Below, piece by piece: positions 50,166-63,660 of a stretch of DNA of 64,000 bases (its first letter is position 1; the number at the start of each line of letters is the position of its first letter). The position numbers and the translations under genes are program-made. The stretch comes from Acestrorhynchus altus (Eukaryota; Chordata; Actinopteri; Characiformes; Acestrorhynchidae): assembly GCA_034509495.1 (NCBI GenBank), contig CM067504.1, forward strand, positions 2,148,301-2,212,300, in the 5' to 3' direction. The notes under the pieces were generated by a model. It was not told where the DNA came from and did not search any database. It saw nothing but the letters and a program-made list of their open reading frames with translations.

Positions 50166-51720
50166 CAGCACCGCTGATCATCCAGCCCTGACCACCTGAA
50201 ACAGCTGATCGTCCAGCCCTGACCACCTGAGACAAGCTGATCATCCAGCCCTGACCACCTGTCACAGCTGATCATCCAGCCCTGACCACCTGATACAGCT
50301 GATAATCCAGCCCTGACCACCAGAGACAAGCTGATCATCCAGCCCTGACCATCTGAGACAAGCTGATCATCCAGCTCTGACCACCTGAGACAAGCTGATC
50401 ATCCAGCCCTGACCACCTGAGACAAGCTGATCATCCAGCTCTTAACATCTGAGAACATCTGATCATCCAGCCCTGACCACCTGAGACAATCTGATCATCC
50501 AGCTCTTAACATCTGAGAACAGCTGGTCTTCCAGCCCTGAAAACGTGAAACAGCTGATCATCCAGCTCTGATCACCTGAAACAGCTGATCATCCAGTCCT
50601 GACCAGCTGAAACAAGATTATCATCCAGCCCTGACCACCTGAGACAAGCTGATCATCCAGCCCTGACCACCAGAGACAAGATGATCATCCAGCCCTGACA
50701 ATTTGAAACAGCTGATCATCCAGCTCTGACCACCTGAAACAGCTGGTCATCCAGTCCTGACCAGCTGAAACAAGATTATCATCCAGCCCTGACCAGCTGA
50801 GAGAAGATGATCATCCAGCCCTGACCACCAGAGACAAGCTGATCATGCAGCCCTGACCACCTGAAACATCTGATCATCCAGCCCTGACCACCTGAGACAA
50901 GCTGATCATCCAGCCCTGACAACTTGAAACAGCTGATCATCCAGGCCTGACCACCTGAGACAAGCTGATCATCCAGCCCTGACAACTTGAAACAGCTGAT
51001 CATCCAGCTCTGACCACCTGAAACAGCTGATCATCCAGCCCTGACCACCTGAAACAGCTGATCATCCAGTCCTGACCAGCTGAAACAAGATTATCATCCA
51101 GCCCTGACCAGCTGAGAGAAGCTGATCATCCAGCCCTGACCACCTGAAACATCTGATCATCCAGCCCTGACCACCAGAGACAAGATGATCATCCAGCCCT
51201 GACCACCTGAGACAAGCTGATCATCCAGCCCTGACAACTTGAAACAGCTGATCATCCAGCCCTGACCACCTGAGACAAGTTGATCATCCAGCTCTTAACA
51301 TCTGAGAACAGCTGATCATCCTGCCCTGACCACCTGAAACAGCTGATCATCTAGCCCTGACCACCTGAGACAAGCAGATCATCCAGCTCTTAACATCTGA
51401 GAACAGCTGATCATCTAGCCCTGAACACCGAAGACAAGCTGATCATCCTGCCCTGACCACCTGACGCAGCTGATCAACCAGCCCTGACCACCTGAGACAA
51501 GCTGATCATCCAGCCCTGACCACCTGAAACAAGATGATCATCCAGCCCTGACCAGCTAAGACAAGCTGATCATCCAGCCCTGACCACCTGAAACAAGATG
51601 ATCATCCAGCCCTGACCAGCTAAGACAGGCTGATCATCCAGCCCTGACCACCAGAGACAGGCTGATCATTCAGCCCTGACCATCTGAAAAACGCTGGTAT
51701 ACCTGCCCTGACCACAAGTG
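50165..51720. repeat. 31-bp minisatellite, about 50 units
   Basis: Unit agctgatcatccagccctga followed by ccacctgaaac, with variants gagacaagc, gctcttaacatctgagaac and accagctgaaacaagatt. Every unit carries a TGATCA palindrome. Begins directly beside the CCAAT block. Confidence 0.95.
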
Positions 51721-51984
51721 TAAATCTGTTTCAGTGACCACTTCAAATCCTGGTAAGTGGTCAGAAACCTCCAGCAGGCAAAGTGAGATTGTGGTGTACA
51801 GAGAACCGTTCTCCTACATTAGTAACGTGGGGCCTGATGAGGCCAGTAGCCTGGATGGTAATGCTGCAGAAGCAGGACACAACTGCTCCCCTGGTGCTGT
51901 GGGTAGGGCTGTCCAGTGCGGTGGGTACGTGTGCTCACTGCCCCTCAGTGTGTTCATTTACTCATTTACAGTAAATTTACAGCT

Positions 51985-52350
51985 TGTCTTGAAGACACAG
52001 ATACTACGCCGTGCTCGGTCTCATCTCCAGACCTGTCCCTGATTGAAAATGTGTGGGACGCTATTGGACGCTCTATCAACACTCCACCCCTACCACACCA
52101 TCTGCAGAACTGAGTGAGAACATTCAAGCTGCATGGGATGGATCATCACAGGACACCATTAGGAACCTCTACACCTCCATGCAGAGACGTCTGGAGTGTT
52201 GTGTTAAACCCGACGCCGTCCTGAGAGACACCACTTCTGTATGAGTAGATCAATAAATACTGATCAGATCAGAACAGTTATCATCAGTTATTGATCCTGA
52301 TCACCTTCATCTTCCTTCACTATAGAACTACAGTCCCACACAATGTCCTT
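51985..52350 (+). mobile_element. Tc1/mariner-type element family A, 3' part
   Basis: Encodes SSPDLSLIENVWDAIGRSIN, then after a frame change LSENIQAAWDGSSQDTIRNL and YTSMQRRLECCVKPDAVLRD. Ends near cccacacaatgtccttctga. Confidence 0.82.
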
Positions 52351-52503
52351 CTGAAGTGTGTAAGTGTCTGTGGGAACATTGATATGCTGAGATCTTTATT
52401 ATTAATCTAATACTAAACTAAATGATTTTCCATTCAAACTATACACATTTCAACAGAGTACTTTGCCAAGTGATCCTAAAAACTGTGCCCTCTATTTTTT
52501 CTA

Positions 52504-52545
<42 letters not shown>

Positions 52546-52674
52546 ACACTACTAATACAAACTATACTCATTTACACTAATACCCAAGCATCTGTCCACA
52601 CTCATCTGGAATCCAAGCCTAGAGGCAATCCATCTCAAAACTTCCTCTAGCCATAAGGATCTTTATCACACCTG

Positions 52675-52802
52675 CTTCTCTCTCTCTCTCTCTCTTGTCT
52701 CTTCCTGCTCCACCCGTCTCTCTCTCTCTCTCTCTTTGCTCCTTCCTGCCTCGTCTCTCTCTCTCTTCTCTCTTTGCCCTTCCTGTCTGGCTTCTGCCTC
52801 TC

Positions 52803-52836
<34 letters not shown>

Positions 52837-53108
52837 GCGCTTCTTCCTGCCCGTCTGTCTGTCTCTCTCTCTCTCTTGCTCCCTTCCTGCCTGCCTTCTC
52901 TCTTTGCCCTTCCTGTCTGTCTTCTGTCTGTCTGTCTGTCTTTTCTCTCTCTCTCTGCCTGTCTGTCTGTCTGTCTCATGCTCCCTCTCTCTCTCTCTCT
53001 TTGGGTCTCTTCCCGTCTGCCCTCTGCCCTCTCTCTCAAGTGCCCTTTCCTGTCTGCCTGTCTCTCTTCTCTGCCCTTCCTGCCCGTCTCTCTGTCTGCC
53101 TGTCTGTC

Positions 53109-53175
<67 letters not shown>

Positions 53176-53195
53176 GCTCTCTCTCTTTCTGCCAG
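52675..53195. repeat. Polypyrimidine tract, ~520 bp
   Basis: (CT)n and (CTGT)n runs interspersed with ttcctgcc words. Open frames of 150-250 codons on both strands arise from the repeat. Confidence 0.95.
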
Positions 53196-53199
53196 GATA

Positions 53200-54370
53200 A
53201 ACAATGTTAAACAGGTTGTGGCGACTGGAGCATTTACACACCTGTAACTTGTAACATTACCTGGTCCTGCTGCATCTGAAGGTGTGCTTGAAGATTGAAG
53301 AGCATCATGAACTGCGTGAGAAGACGTGCTCACGTTTCCACATGAATCAAACTTACAGCCAAAATCAAATACCTGCAGGGTGTGTGGCAGCATTCATAGA
53401 TTGAAAAGAGGTGGTTCAGTGCAGGGAACATCTCGCTGCATGTGTGGAAAATGGGTCACAAAGCAGAAGTTAATGAGAGTCTGAAAGGAGTGACCACCTT
53501 TGGGCCAAAGACCACAGTGTGAAGGAAGGACACAATTCCGAAGAGACTGTCCTGTAGACTGGGATTTTTGAATCCCATCACACACACCGCAGGTATTTAA
53601 AGCCCAGTGATCCTTGTGCGGTGTGCTTATGTTTTACACCGGTCACCAATAACATCATGACCACTTCTCTGTTTCTACTCCCACTGTCCATTGTATCAGC
53701 TCCTCTGACCACACAGGAGCACTGCATGGTCAGTGTCCCTGCAGTGCTGAGAATGATCTACCTAAAACCTGCTCTGTGGTGGTCCCGTGAGGTCCTGACC
53801 TACCGTCTGTGATTATAGAACTACAGTGTGCTCCTGTATGGTCAGAGGAGCTGATAAAATGGACAGTGAGTGTAGATACAAATAGGTCCCAATGTTATGG
53901 CATTTTGGGGAGCTTGGATCGACCCTGAAATGATCATGTGACACAGTTTAAAGTGTGAAACAGGGAAGACTGTTACAGAGCCAGCCATCAGCATCACTGC
54001 CAACAGACACGAAAATGATTCAGGTTTGAGCTGAACTGGTTTAAACTTGTCTGCATGAAGATTCCAGTGAGATCTGAGTCCACAGTCAGGTGATCAGTGA
54101 GAGGGTGAAGTGTGTGTATCTGTGATTGAGATTCACGTGTGAAAACATTCCTCTATTGGACTGCAGATGCCGCAGTTACGGGGAACGTTACACATATGTG
54201 CATACTGTACATGTATATACACCACTGCTCTCGCTGTGTCTCTGCGTGTGTGTGTGTGTGTGTGTGTGTGTTTCTCTCGCTCTCTCTTGCTGTATCACTG
54301 TCTCTCTCTCTGGATCAGAGTAACCTACACATATGATACACATATCATAACACACATCAGCGGGACTGAT
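53200..54370. other. Intergenic with family C fragment
   Basis: 53650-53910 carries diverged family C sequence (aataacatcatgaccact, ctctgtggtggtcccgtgag). The rest is unremarkable apart from (GT)n at 54249-54271. Confidence 0.5.
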
Positions 54371-54374
54371 GCTC

Positions 54375-54515
54375 AACCTGCATACAGACTCTGACTGATC
54401 AGAGAGAGGGGGCGGGGCTGATGATCAACCTGCATACAGACTCTGACTGATCAGAGAGAGGGGGCGGGGCTGATGATCAACCTGCATACAGACTCTGACT
54501 GATCAGAGAGAGGTT
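54375..54515 (-). repeat. Dispersed ~50-bp minisatellite (TGATCA family), reverse copy
   Basis: Three units of ctgcatacagactctgactg plus atcagagagagggggcgggg, the reverse complement of the unit at 22540. A single further unit is at 55385-55432 with the shared flank at 55347-55380. Confidence 0.92.
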
Positions 54516-54589
54516 CTTAAAAAAGAGTTGATCCTGCTTTTGTTGGAGTAAATGTCTCTACAGTCCAGAGAAAACGTTCTACCTCTGTG

Positions 54590-54905
54590 AGGATTTGATT
54601 GTATTCAGTGACAAGAGCATTAGTGAGGTTAGGATGTTGGATTATCGCCACCCCACCTCATCCCCAACTGGATGGAGCTCCATCATTCCAGAGAACATAG
54701 TCGCACTGCTCCACAGCTCAGTGCTGGGGGGGGCCTTTATACCCCCTAGTCCACACCTGGTGTTAGGTTCATGTTTGTTAACCTTTCTCCAGACAGTCCT
54801 ATTGAATTGGCAGTACTTCTCTATAGGGATGAGAGAAGCTGTGTGTGCATTTGCACCTCTGTGTCAGCTAGGAGTCAGCTATGGCTGAATGCATTCATTC
54901 TAAAT
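54590..54905. repeat. Dispersed repeat family G copy
   Basis: ggatggagctccatcattcc and ctgctccacagctcagtgct match 18575-18835. Confidence 0.7.
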
Positions 54906-54953
54906 AAATAAAAAAGGTACAGTCAGGACGTTTTGTCACAGAAATGTAGGAAA

Positions 54954-55015
<62 letters not shown>

Positions 55016-55489
55016 TGCATTTTATGGTGTGTAAGGAAGCAGAACAGGTAAAAGGGCTTTAGTAAATCAATGAGCAACAAAGCAGAACTTGCTGTGATGT
55101 CAGCTCCTCTGGTTCTGGTCCTGGACAAAGGTGTGCTGGTGTGCTGGCCTTTACAGTGAGATGTTCTCTAAGGAGTTATGGGGGTCAGTTCAGTGGACAC
55201 TGACAAGTGAAGGTACTAATGCTGGGTCTCTCAGAGTCTTCAAGCAATGTTATGTACAGACAAACCACGCACGACCGTATCTGACCAAAGGGTTTCAGTA
55301 ATCCAGCTCGGAAAACAGCTCGTTTCCACTTTAAATACTAAAGGAGCTTCCAGTGCATGTTTACTGCTCTGTCCACATGTCCATGCTGAACCTGCATACA
55401 GACTCTGACTGATCAGTGAAAGGGGGCGGGGCTAATACTTGTCACTGATTATATACAGTATGATTACTGCTTTGCACACTCTTGGCGTT

Positions 55490-55775
55490 CTCTTGGATGT
55501 TTCTGGTTGGTGGACCGTTCTCACTGAGGGGTTTAAACACTCCAGCAGCTGAGAATGACCCACCACCCACATAATATCTGCTCTGTGGTGGTCCTGTGGT
55601 GTCCTGATCATTGAAGATCAGGGTGGAAGGAGGAGAATAAAGCCTGCAGAGAAACAGATGAACTACAGTCTGCGATTATAGAAGACACACAAAGAGCTCC
55701 TGTGTGGTCAGAGGAGCTGACAGGGGAGACGGTGAGAGGAGAAACAAAAAGGTCATAATGTTATGGTTGTTTATT
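55490..55775. repeat. Dispersed repeat family C copy
   Basis: Contains gctctgtggtggtcctgtgg and ends gtcataatgttatgg. Confidence 0.78.
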
Positions 55776-55779
55776 TGTA

Positions 55780-56570
55780 ATTTTTAATTTGGACGGATTC
55801 AGTTTGTAGACGCTTCCTGTATGACGTGTGAGCGTGTGTGAATTAGGTGTAATTACATGGTTTGTGAACGGAAACAGACCCTTAAAATGATTGATAACTA
55901 TGTAATAATTATGTTCAGTATGAAAATTCTGTCCAACTCCTACAACTGGATCTCTCTCTCTTTCTCCATCTCTCTGTTTATCTATCTCTCATCTGTCTCT
56001 CACTCTCTCTGTCAGGTCATGTCATTCGTCACTTGGACAGGTAGGAATTCGGGGGGGTGTGGCCTGAAGCTCTAGGGCTTATTTTAGCCCCTTTTACCTC
56101 GATTGCTTATCTCTTTGTCGAAATCTGTGTATCTCTCTCCCCCTTTTCAGCCATTTCATACCGTTTAGGGGGATCAATTACCAGGCATTCCAGCTTTCTC
56201 AGAACTACCTTACATTCCAGAGCAGAATTCCGTTGTGTGTCCATGGGATTGAGATGAGGACTGCTGGAATTGTCTTCTCACTCAGCACACCGCTTGATGG
56301 AAGTTCTGTTTAGAGAAGCTGATTGCACAGCGTATACGTCCACCGGCTCACTCTCTTGCACATACCAATACATAAGCTGGCTTAACTCTTACCGGAGGAA
56401 AGGTTCAATTGTGCTAACAGTGGGTTAGAGGAACATCACTCAGCAATCTACGGGTGACCCAAAACCCTTATCAGAAGTCCTAAAAGTAGACAAGAAGAGA
56501 CAGATCAAACAACCATATTCCACAGATATTCTGAGACTTTTCTTTAAATATGGTATAATTTGGAATTCAT
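55780..56570. other. Intergenic, no recognised features
   Basis: A short pyrimidine-rich stretch at 55950-56010; otherwise nothing recognised. Confidence 0.5.
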
Positions 56571-56574
56571 TACT

Positions 56575-57315
56575 GATCCTCATACCCCTACCAATGACCC
56601 AGCCCTGTCTCCTGATCCTCATACCCCTACCAATGACCCAGCACTGTCTCCTGATCCTCATACCCCTACTAATGACCCAGCACTGTCTCCTGATCCTCAT
56701 ACCCCTACTAATGACCCAGCACTGTCTCCCGATCCTCATACCCCTACTAATGACCCAGCACTGTCTCCTGATCCTCATACCCCTACTAATGACCCAGCAC
56801 TGTCTCCCGATCCTCATACCCCTACTAATGACCCAGCACTGTCTCCTGATCCTCATACCCCTACCAATGACCCAGCACTGTCTCCTGATCCTCATACCCC
56901 TACCAATGACCCAGGCCTGTCTCCCGATCCTCATACCCCTACCAATGACCCAGCACTGTCTCCTGATCCTCATACCCCTACCAATGACCCAGTGCTGTCT
57001 CCTGATCCTCATACCCCTACCAATGTCCCAGCACTGTCTCCTGATCCTCATACCCCTACTAATGACCCAGCCCAGTCTCCTGATCCTCATACCCCTACCA
57101 ATGACCCAGCGCTGTCTCCTGATCCTCATACCCCTACCAATGACCCAGCACTGTCTCCTGATCCTCATACCCCTACTAATGACCCAGCACTGTCTCCCGA
57201 TCCTCATACCCCTACCAATGACCCAGCACTGTCTCCTGATCCTCATACCCCTACCAATGACCCAGCACTGTCTCCTGATCCTCATACTCCTACCAATGAC
57301 CCAGCACTGTGTCCA
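56575..57315. repeat. 39-bp minisatellite, about 19 units
   Basis: Unit cctgatcctcatacccctac plus caatgacccagcactgtct, very homogeneous. Because 39 is divisible by three, long open frames run through it on both strands; in one plus frame the repeat is DPHTPTNDPALSP. No promoter, splice signal or flanking coding sequence seen. Confidence 0.95.
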
Positions 57316-57789
57316 TATCCCCATCCCCAGTCTTGTCTCCACAATGTGGTTGGGTGGTGAATACACAATGCTTCTCAACAAACAATCTTAAGTAAATAAA
57401 CATCCTCGTCTTTCAATCAGGCCTAATACTGTGATCAATTTTACATGGTTTTCAGTTTCTGTCCTTCTCTCTCTGTCTATCTCTCTCTCCCTCCCACACG
57501 ACATGTTGTTTACAAATCTGAAAGAGTACATGCACACAAACACGCTGTACTCAGATTCAAAACTGTCTGGCTGTTGATTCACTGGTAAAGCATGACTGTC
57601 TGGAGAGAGAAGAGCAGGACTAGAAAGGAGGAGGTTGTTCCCTATGGTTTTCATTTTCTCCTGCTGCCATTCGCACTGTTCACAGACAGGAAGCCTCTGA
57701 CACACACTCATTTGATCAGTCTTATTATGGACCAAACTAAACCACAGTCATTTCTCAGCCTGTTTAGGCAAACCAAACACAAACATACA

Positions 57790-58110
57790 CAGATCAGACC
57801 ACCTCCTTGTTTCTACACTTATAGGAGTGTCTAATAGAGGGGACAGCGAGTGGACATGGTGCTTAAACACTCCAACAGATCTACTCATACCAGCAGAACA
57901 CACACTAACCCACCACCACCATGTCAGTGTGACTGCAGTGCTGAGAATGACCCACCACCCACACAATACCTGCTCTGTGGTGGTCCTGTGGGGTCCCGAT
58001 CATTAAAGTCCAGGGTGAAATTAGGCAAACAAAGAGCCTGGGGGCAAACAAAGGGCAGCAGTCTGTAATTATAGAACTACAAAGGAACAGATAAAGTGGA
58101 GAGTGGACAG
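57790..58110. repeat. Dispersed repeat family C copy
   Basis: Contains gtcagtgtgactgcagtgct and gctctgtggtggtcctgtgg. Confidence 0.78.
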
Positions 58111-58394
58111 CATTCACAAGCTCACACAGGTTCCTTAAACCTTATACCAACTATCAGCAGTCATGGGTTCTTCTAAAGCAACTGCCTAAGAAAAAAATAA
58201 TGTCTTAAAAACACAGAAAACGTGTATCTGAAGCCTCTTAATCTACTCTGTTCTTCTGTTCTGTCAGATGTACCATGTGTACCCAGTAAACATCAGCAGT
58301 GATCCATTGAATACTGAGGATGACTCAGGAAATGAATGCACTGCAAGATGTTTAGAAGCTCATTTAGTGGTCTAAAATTAAATGTTTTGATGTA

Positions 58395-58902
58395 CAGGGG
58401 TTGGACAATGAAACTGAAACACCGGTCATTGTAGTGGGAGGTTTCATGGCTAAACCGGAGCAGCCTGGTGTCCAATCTTCATTAATTGCACCAGTAAGAG
58501 CAGAGTGTGAAGGTTCAATTAGCAGGTAAGAGCACAGTTCTGCTCAAAATATTGCAATGCACACAACATTATGGGGACATACCAGAGTTCAAAAGAGGAC
58601 ACATTGTTGGTGCACGTCTTGCTGGCACATCTGTGACCAAGACAGCAAGTCTTTGTGATGTATCAAGAGCCACGGTATCCAGGGTAACGTCAGCACCACC
58701 AAGAAGGACCAACCACATCCAACAGGATTAACTGTGGACGCAAGCGGAAGCTGTCTGAAAGGGATGTTCGGGTGTTAAAAAATGTCCTTCCCAAGACGAA
58801 TTGACGTTGTATTGGCCACAAAAGGAGGCCCGAGTTCACAAAACTAATACATTATTGTGGTCTAAAACCAGGTGTTTCAGTTTCATTGTCCAACCCCTGT
58901 AG
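58395..58902 (+). mobile_element. Tc1/mariner-type element family B, both ends present
   Basis: Ends caggggttggacaatgaaac and gtttcattgtccaacccctg are perfect inverted repeats bounded by TA-type sequence. Interior encodes PEFKRGHIVGARLAGTSVTK and TASLCDVSRATVSRVTS, the N-terminal helix-turn-helix of a Tc1-type transposase; the DDE catalytic part is missing. 508 bp. Confidence 0.87.
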
Positions 58903-58911
58903 TGTCTGAAT

Positions 58912-59240
58912 AAAAAGTTGCACCCAGATGGAATCAACCGACAGGAATGATTCATGGTTGTGACCTAAGCAAGGATGGCCTCGTCTGACTATATAAGGTC
59001 GTCCCTTTCAATTCTGACTCATGCTGTTGTGTTGGTAGCATTCTTTACATGTGAAGCAAATCCAGCAGATGGAAAAGTTTGAAAGGGGTCACATCATTGG
59101 TCTTTGGGAACCATGAGAGTCTTATTGATGTATTTCATGCCATACCGATCATGCAGATGTTACCATAGCACACTGCTGGCGGCAACGATTTAAAGTCAGC
59201 ACACACCAGCGACATGAAAGGTCTGAGAGACCTACATGAA
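58912..59240 (+). mobile_element. Tc1/mariner-type element family A, 5' part
   Basis: Begins agttgcacccagatggaatc; at 59064 encodes MEKFERGHIIGLWEP, the start of a Tc1-type transposase. It begins ten bases after family B ends. Confidence 0.75.
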
Positions 59241-59837
59241 CCACAAAGAGCAAGAAGGAACACGGATTTTCATGGATGTGCAGAGTGACCCCACAGCCAT
59301 GGCTGTAAACATGAGCAGTGATACACACAGAAATGTTTATTATCTAGAGCACTGGTTCTATTTTGAAGAACTTCTTTATATAAATATAATTTTATTTAAA
59401 AAGCAAACAAAAACATTAAAGGTGCAAGTAAAGTTTGTAAGTTACGTAAATCTGGTTTGTGTGACGGTCTCCTATAAATACATTTCGCAAAACTACGAAA
59501 CATCCCTCAAAATTGGCCTCGAGTTCTAAAGGTAAATCTTTAAACTCGGACTATTTTAATTACAGCCTCATTACAGGCTGAACACACTAGTAAGACGTTT
59601 AGTATCGTGACTCTTATGTGACTCAGAGTTCACACTGTCTCAGTTGGAGGTGAACAGGACAGAGACGTGTCCAGGAATGTGTGTAGTTTAATGTGTAACT
59701 GGTCTAAAGTCCAGTGGATTTTAAATGAGGATTTAATGTCCTCTTTCTGGAACATGTGTGAAAGTATTTGGACGTGTGGAGCATTTCAATTAGCTGAGCT
59801 ATTCTAGATCACCATCATCCATCTACTGTACGGACAG

Positions 59838-59838
59838 T

Positions 59839-59870
<32 letters not shown>

Positions 59871-61420
59871 AACACACACAGATACACACAAAATACATAC
59901 ATACACACACAGACACACACAAACACACACACACACACGCACACAAACACACACAGATACACACAAAATACATACATACACACACAGACACACACAAACA
60001 CACACACACACACACACATACATACTGTACGTACATACACACACACACATAAAACACATGTAGATACACACACACACATACACACACATACAATACATAC
60101 ATACACACACAGACACACACAAACACACACAGATACACACACACACACACACATACACACACACATACACACAAAATACATACATACACACACAGACACA
60201 CACAAACACACACAGATACACACACACATACAATACATACGTACATACACACACACACACACATAACAACACACACAGATACACACACACACACATACAA
60301 TACATACGTACATACAGACACACACATAACAACACACTCAGATACACACACACACATACATAGATACACACAAAATACATGCATACACACACAAACACAC
60401 ACATAAACACACACACAAACACACACACACACACACAAAATACATACATACATAGATACACAAACACACATAGACACAGACATAAACACGCACATATACA
60501 CACACACATAGATACACACACAAATATACACACACACACATAGATACACAAACACAGACACACAAACACACAAAATACATACATAGATACACAAACACAC
60601 ACATAGATACACACACACATTCAATACATACATACATACACACACATAAAAACACACTCACATAGATACACACACACACACACACACACATACATAGATA
60701 CACACAAAATACATGCATACACACACAAACACACACACACAAACACACAAAATACATACATACATAGATACACAAACACACACAGACACAGACATAAACA
60801 CGCACATATACACACAGATATACACACACACATAGATATACACACACACACACACATAGATATACACACACACACATAGATACACAAACACAGACACACA
60901 AACACAAACACACACACACACACACACAATACATACATACATAGATACACAAAAACACACAGACACAGACATAAACACGCACATATACACACATAGATAC
61001 ACACACACATAGATACACACACACACACACACATAGATACACAAACACACACACACACACACAATACATACATACATAGATACACAAACACACAGACACA
61101 GACATAAACACACACATATACACACATAGATATACACACGCACGTAAACACAAACACACACATAAAGACACACACAAACACACACATAGATACACACACC
61201 CACATACAATACATACATACAAACATACACACACATAAAAACACACTCACATAGATATACACACACACACACACATAAAGATACACACAAAATACATACA
61301 TACACACACAAACACACACATAAACACACACACAAACACACACACACAATACATACATACATAGATACACAAACACACACACACACACACACACATGGAT
61401 ACACACACACACACACATGG

Positions 61421-61466
<46 letters not shown>
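59838..61466. repeat. 1.6-kb AC-rich compound microsatellite
   Basis: (CA)n with regularly spaced aaatacatacatacaca, agatacacaca and agacacacacaaac words. Nested blocks of roughly 100-330 bp recur, so it is both a micro- and a minisatellite. All long Cys/Val frames on the minus strand here are artefacts. Confidence 0.95.
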
Positions 61467-61469
61467 ATT

Positions 61470-62690
61470 GATGCCCTCTAGTGGTCAGGAGAGGGGGCAG
61501 TCACTCAGTTACTGTAAGAAATTATCATTTATTCATTATTAGCTCATTATTAATTGACACTAATTAAGACATTATTATTATTATTATTATTATTATTAAA
61601 TATTTGAGAGGATTTGAATGAAGTTACACTCATATAGCGTCGGTCATGATTCCCAACAACACTTCACATTCAGCATTCTTCACACACACTCAGCACTCGG
61701 TGAGGAGTGAATGAACCAGCAGATGAGCAGGTGTCCTGATACTTTTGTCCATACATTGTAGGTTAGTTTTGACTGTTGTTAGTTACAGGTAAACGGTACG
61801 CTGTTTGCTTCTCCTCCAATATTTCATTACTTAAATATTTAATGTTTAATAATGAGTTAAGTACTGTCAAGTCATAGAGACATTACTCATACATTTAGTA
61901 ATGTTTATTAATATCGTAATTACTGCTGCCTGAGGACATTTTTCCCTCCGAGATGAATAAAGTATTCATTAATGAAATATGAACAGAATTTAAATATTTG
62001 TATGAATTTGACCATGTTTTCATCAAAACATTTCAAAAGACTTCTTATAAAACATCTCAGAAACCTGTTGGAAATTGAATGTTGGAATGTTTTTGGCTGA
62101 AAATGGAGGAATATTAATTTAATGAATTCTTTATTATGTCATGTCTGCCCTCTGTCAGTCCGGTTTACCTCTGTCTTCCTGTCTTGATGTTGTTGTTTCC
62201 TCTGGTTGTTTGTTTTTGTCCTTGTCTCCTCCCTTGCTCCGCCCATTCCCTGTGTCTGCTTTGTAACCCTGCCCCCTCGTTATCATGTCCCAGGTGTGAT
62301 CAATGTCATGTTGTATTTAAGACCCTTTGTTTCAGTCTGTCTTTCTCAGTCCTGTTGTTACCTGCCCTGTTTACCCCCCTGGTTTGTTAGCATAGTGCGT
62401 GGTTTGTTTGTACCTTGTTCCCAAACTCTGTAAGTAATTGTAGCTTGTTTTTGGTTTGTAGTCCTTGTTCTGTCTGCTCGCACTTGACATATTTAAATAT
62501 TGTTACTGATGCGATTGACAAAGGTATTTATAATAATTCATTCTTCAACTTTGACAGGGTCTAAATGAAACACACCATAAAATATTGTCTGAAATTTGAA
62601 AAGTTCTTTGAGAGCAAAGAAAGAGAGCCAACAGCCCCTCACTTCTCATTTTCCTCTGTAACACAACATCTGGGGTAGTTATGTCACTGA
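61470..62690. other. Intergenic with a promoter-like repeat
   Basis: 62150-62345 is a second copy of the dispersed repeat at 43090-43290. (ATT)n at 61572-61597. Nothing else recognised. Confidence 0.5.
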
Positions 62691-62984
62691 CCCCACCCCC
62701 TCTGGCTGATCAGTCAGAGTCTGCATGCAGGTCTTATCCACATGGACAGAGCAGTAAATGAGCACTGAAAGGTTCCTCACTGATAACCGATCCCACAGTG
62801 TTTTGTCCGCAATGATCAGACAGGGTTAGATCGGGTCTTGTAGGCCTATCGCGGCTGTAGGTTACTGTGATCCTGAGATATGAAGCCTAGAAAACAAGCA
62901 TGTAACTGCTTGCAAAATGCAGATCTCAGGTTGAAAGAGTTAATAAATGTACACGTTTTGTAAAAACGACCAACAAATGTGTGT

Positions 62985-63350
62985 GATATTCCAACAGCCG
63001 CATCTCCAGACCTGTCCTTTATTGAAAATGTGTGGACGCTATTGGACGCTCTAGCAACACTCCACCCCTACCACACCATCTGCAGAACTGAGTGAGAACA
63101 TTCAAGCTGCATGGGATGGATCATCACAGGACACCATTAGGAATCTCTACACCTCCATGCAGAGACGTCTGGCGTGTTGCGTTAAACCCGACGCCGTCCT
63201 GAGAGACACACCACTTCTGTATGAGTAGATCAATAAATATTGATCAGATCAGACTACAGTTATCATCAGTTATTGATCCTGATCACCTTCATCTTCCTTC
63301 ACTACAGCACTGCAATCCCAAACGTCCTTCAGGGTGCAGCTATTTATTTG
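62985..63350 (+). mobile_element. Tc1/mariner-type element family A, 3' part with terminus
   Basis: Carries the SPDLSFIENVW and AAWDGSSQDTIRNLYTSMQR regions and ends gtccttcagggtgcagctat, the family A inverted end. Confidence 0.82.
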
Positions 63351-63384
63351 TTTTTTGATAATGAGTCTATAATTTCATTTGATT

Positions 63385-63660
63385 GCATTCAGCAAGAAAC
63401 GCTCAGGATGTTTTGATGATCACCATCCAACCTCATCCCTGAATCCTCAACTCATGGAGCTCCACCCTTTCTGAGAATTCAGTTCCATTTTATACCCCTC
63501 TTGCCCACGGATGACATTAGACACGGTGCCAATAGGCTCAGATTTGTTTATCTGCTCAAGCTGTGTGTGTGTGTGTGCATTTGCACATCTGTATCAGCAA
63601 TGTAAAATAGCTGAATGCCTCTTTAAGAAAGTGTGTCCACAAACACGTGGACATAAAGTG
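63385..63660. repeat. Dispersed repeat family G, diverged copy
   Basis: Shares ggagctccaccctttctgag..., tatacccctcttgcccac and the ccacaaacacgtggacata terminus with 18575-18835. Confidence 0.55.

Noticed and set aside
56440..57381. 313-codon Arg/Ile/Gly-rich frame on the minus strand across the 39-bp array
   Set aside because: Opposite-strand frame of a minisatellite with unit length divisible by three; no independent coding evidence.
59804..61468. Cys/Val-rich frames of 260-300 codons on the minus strand
   Set aside because: Translations of the AC-rich array, open only because the repeat contains no stop words in those frames.
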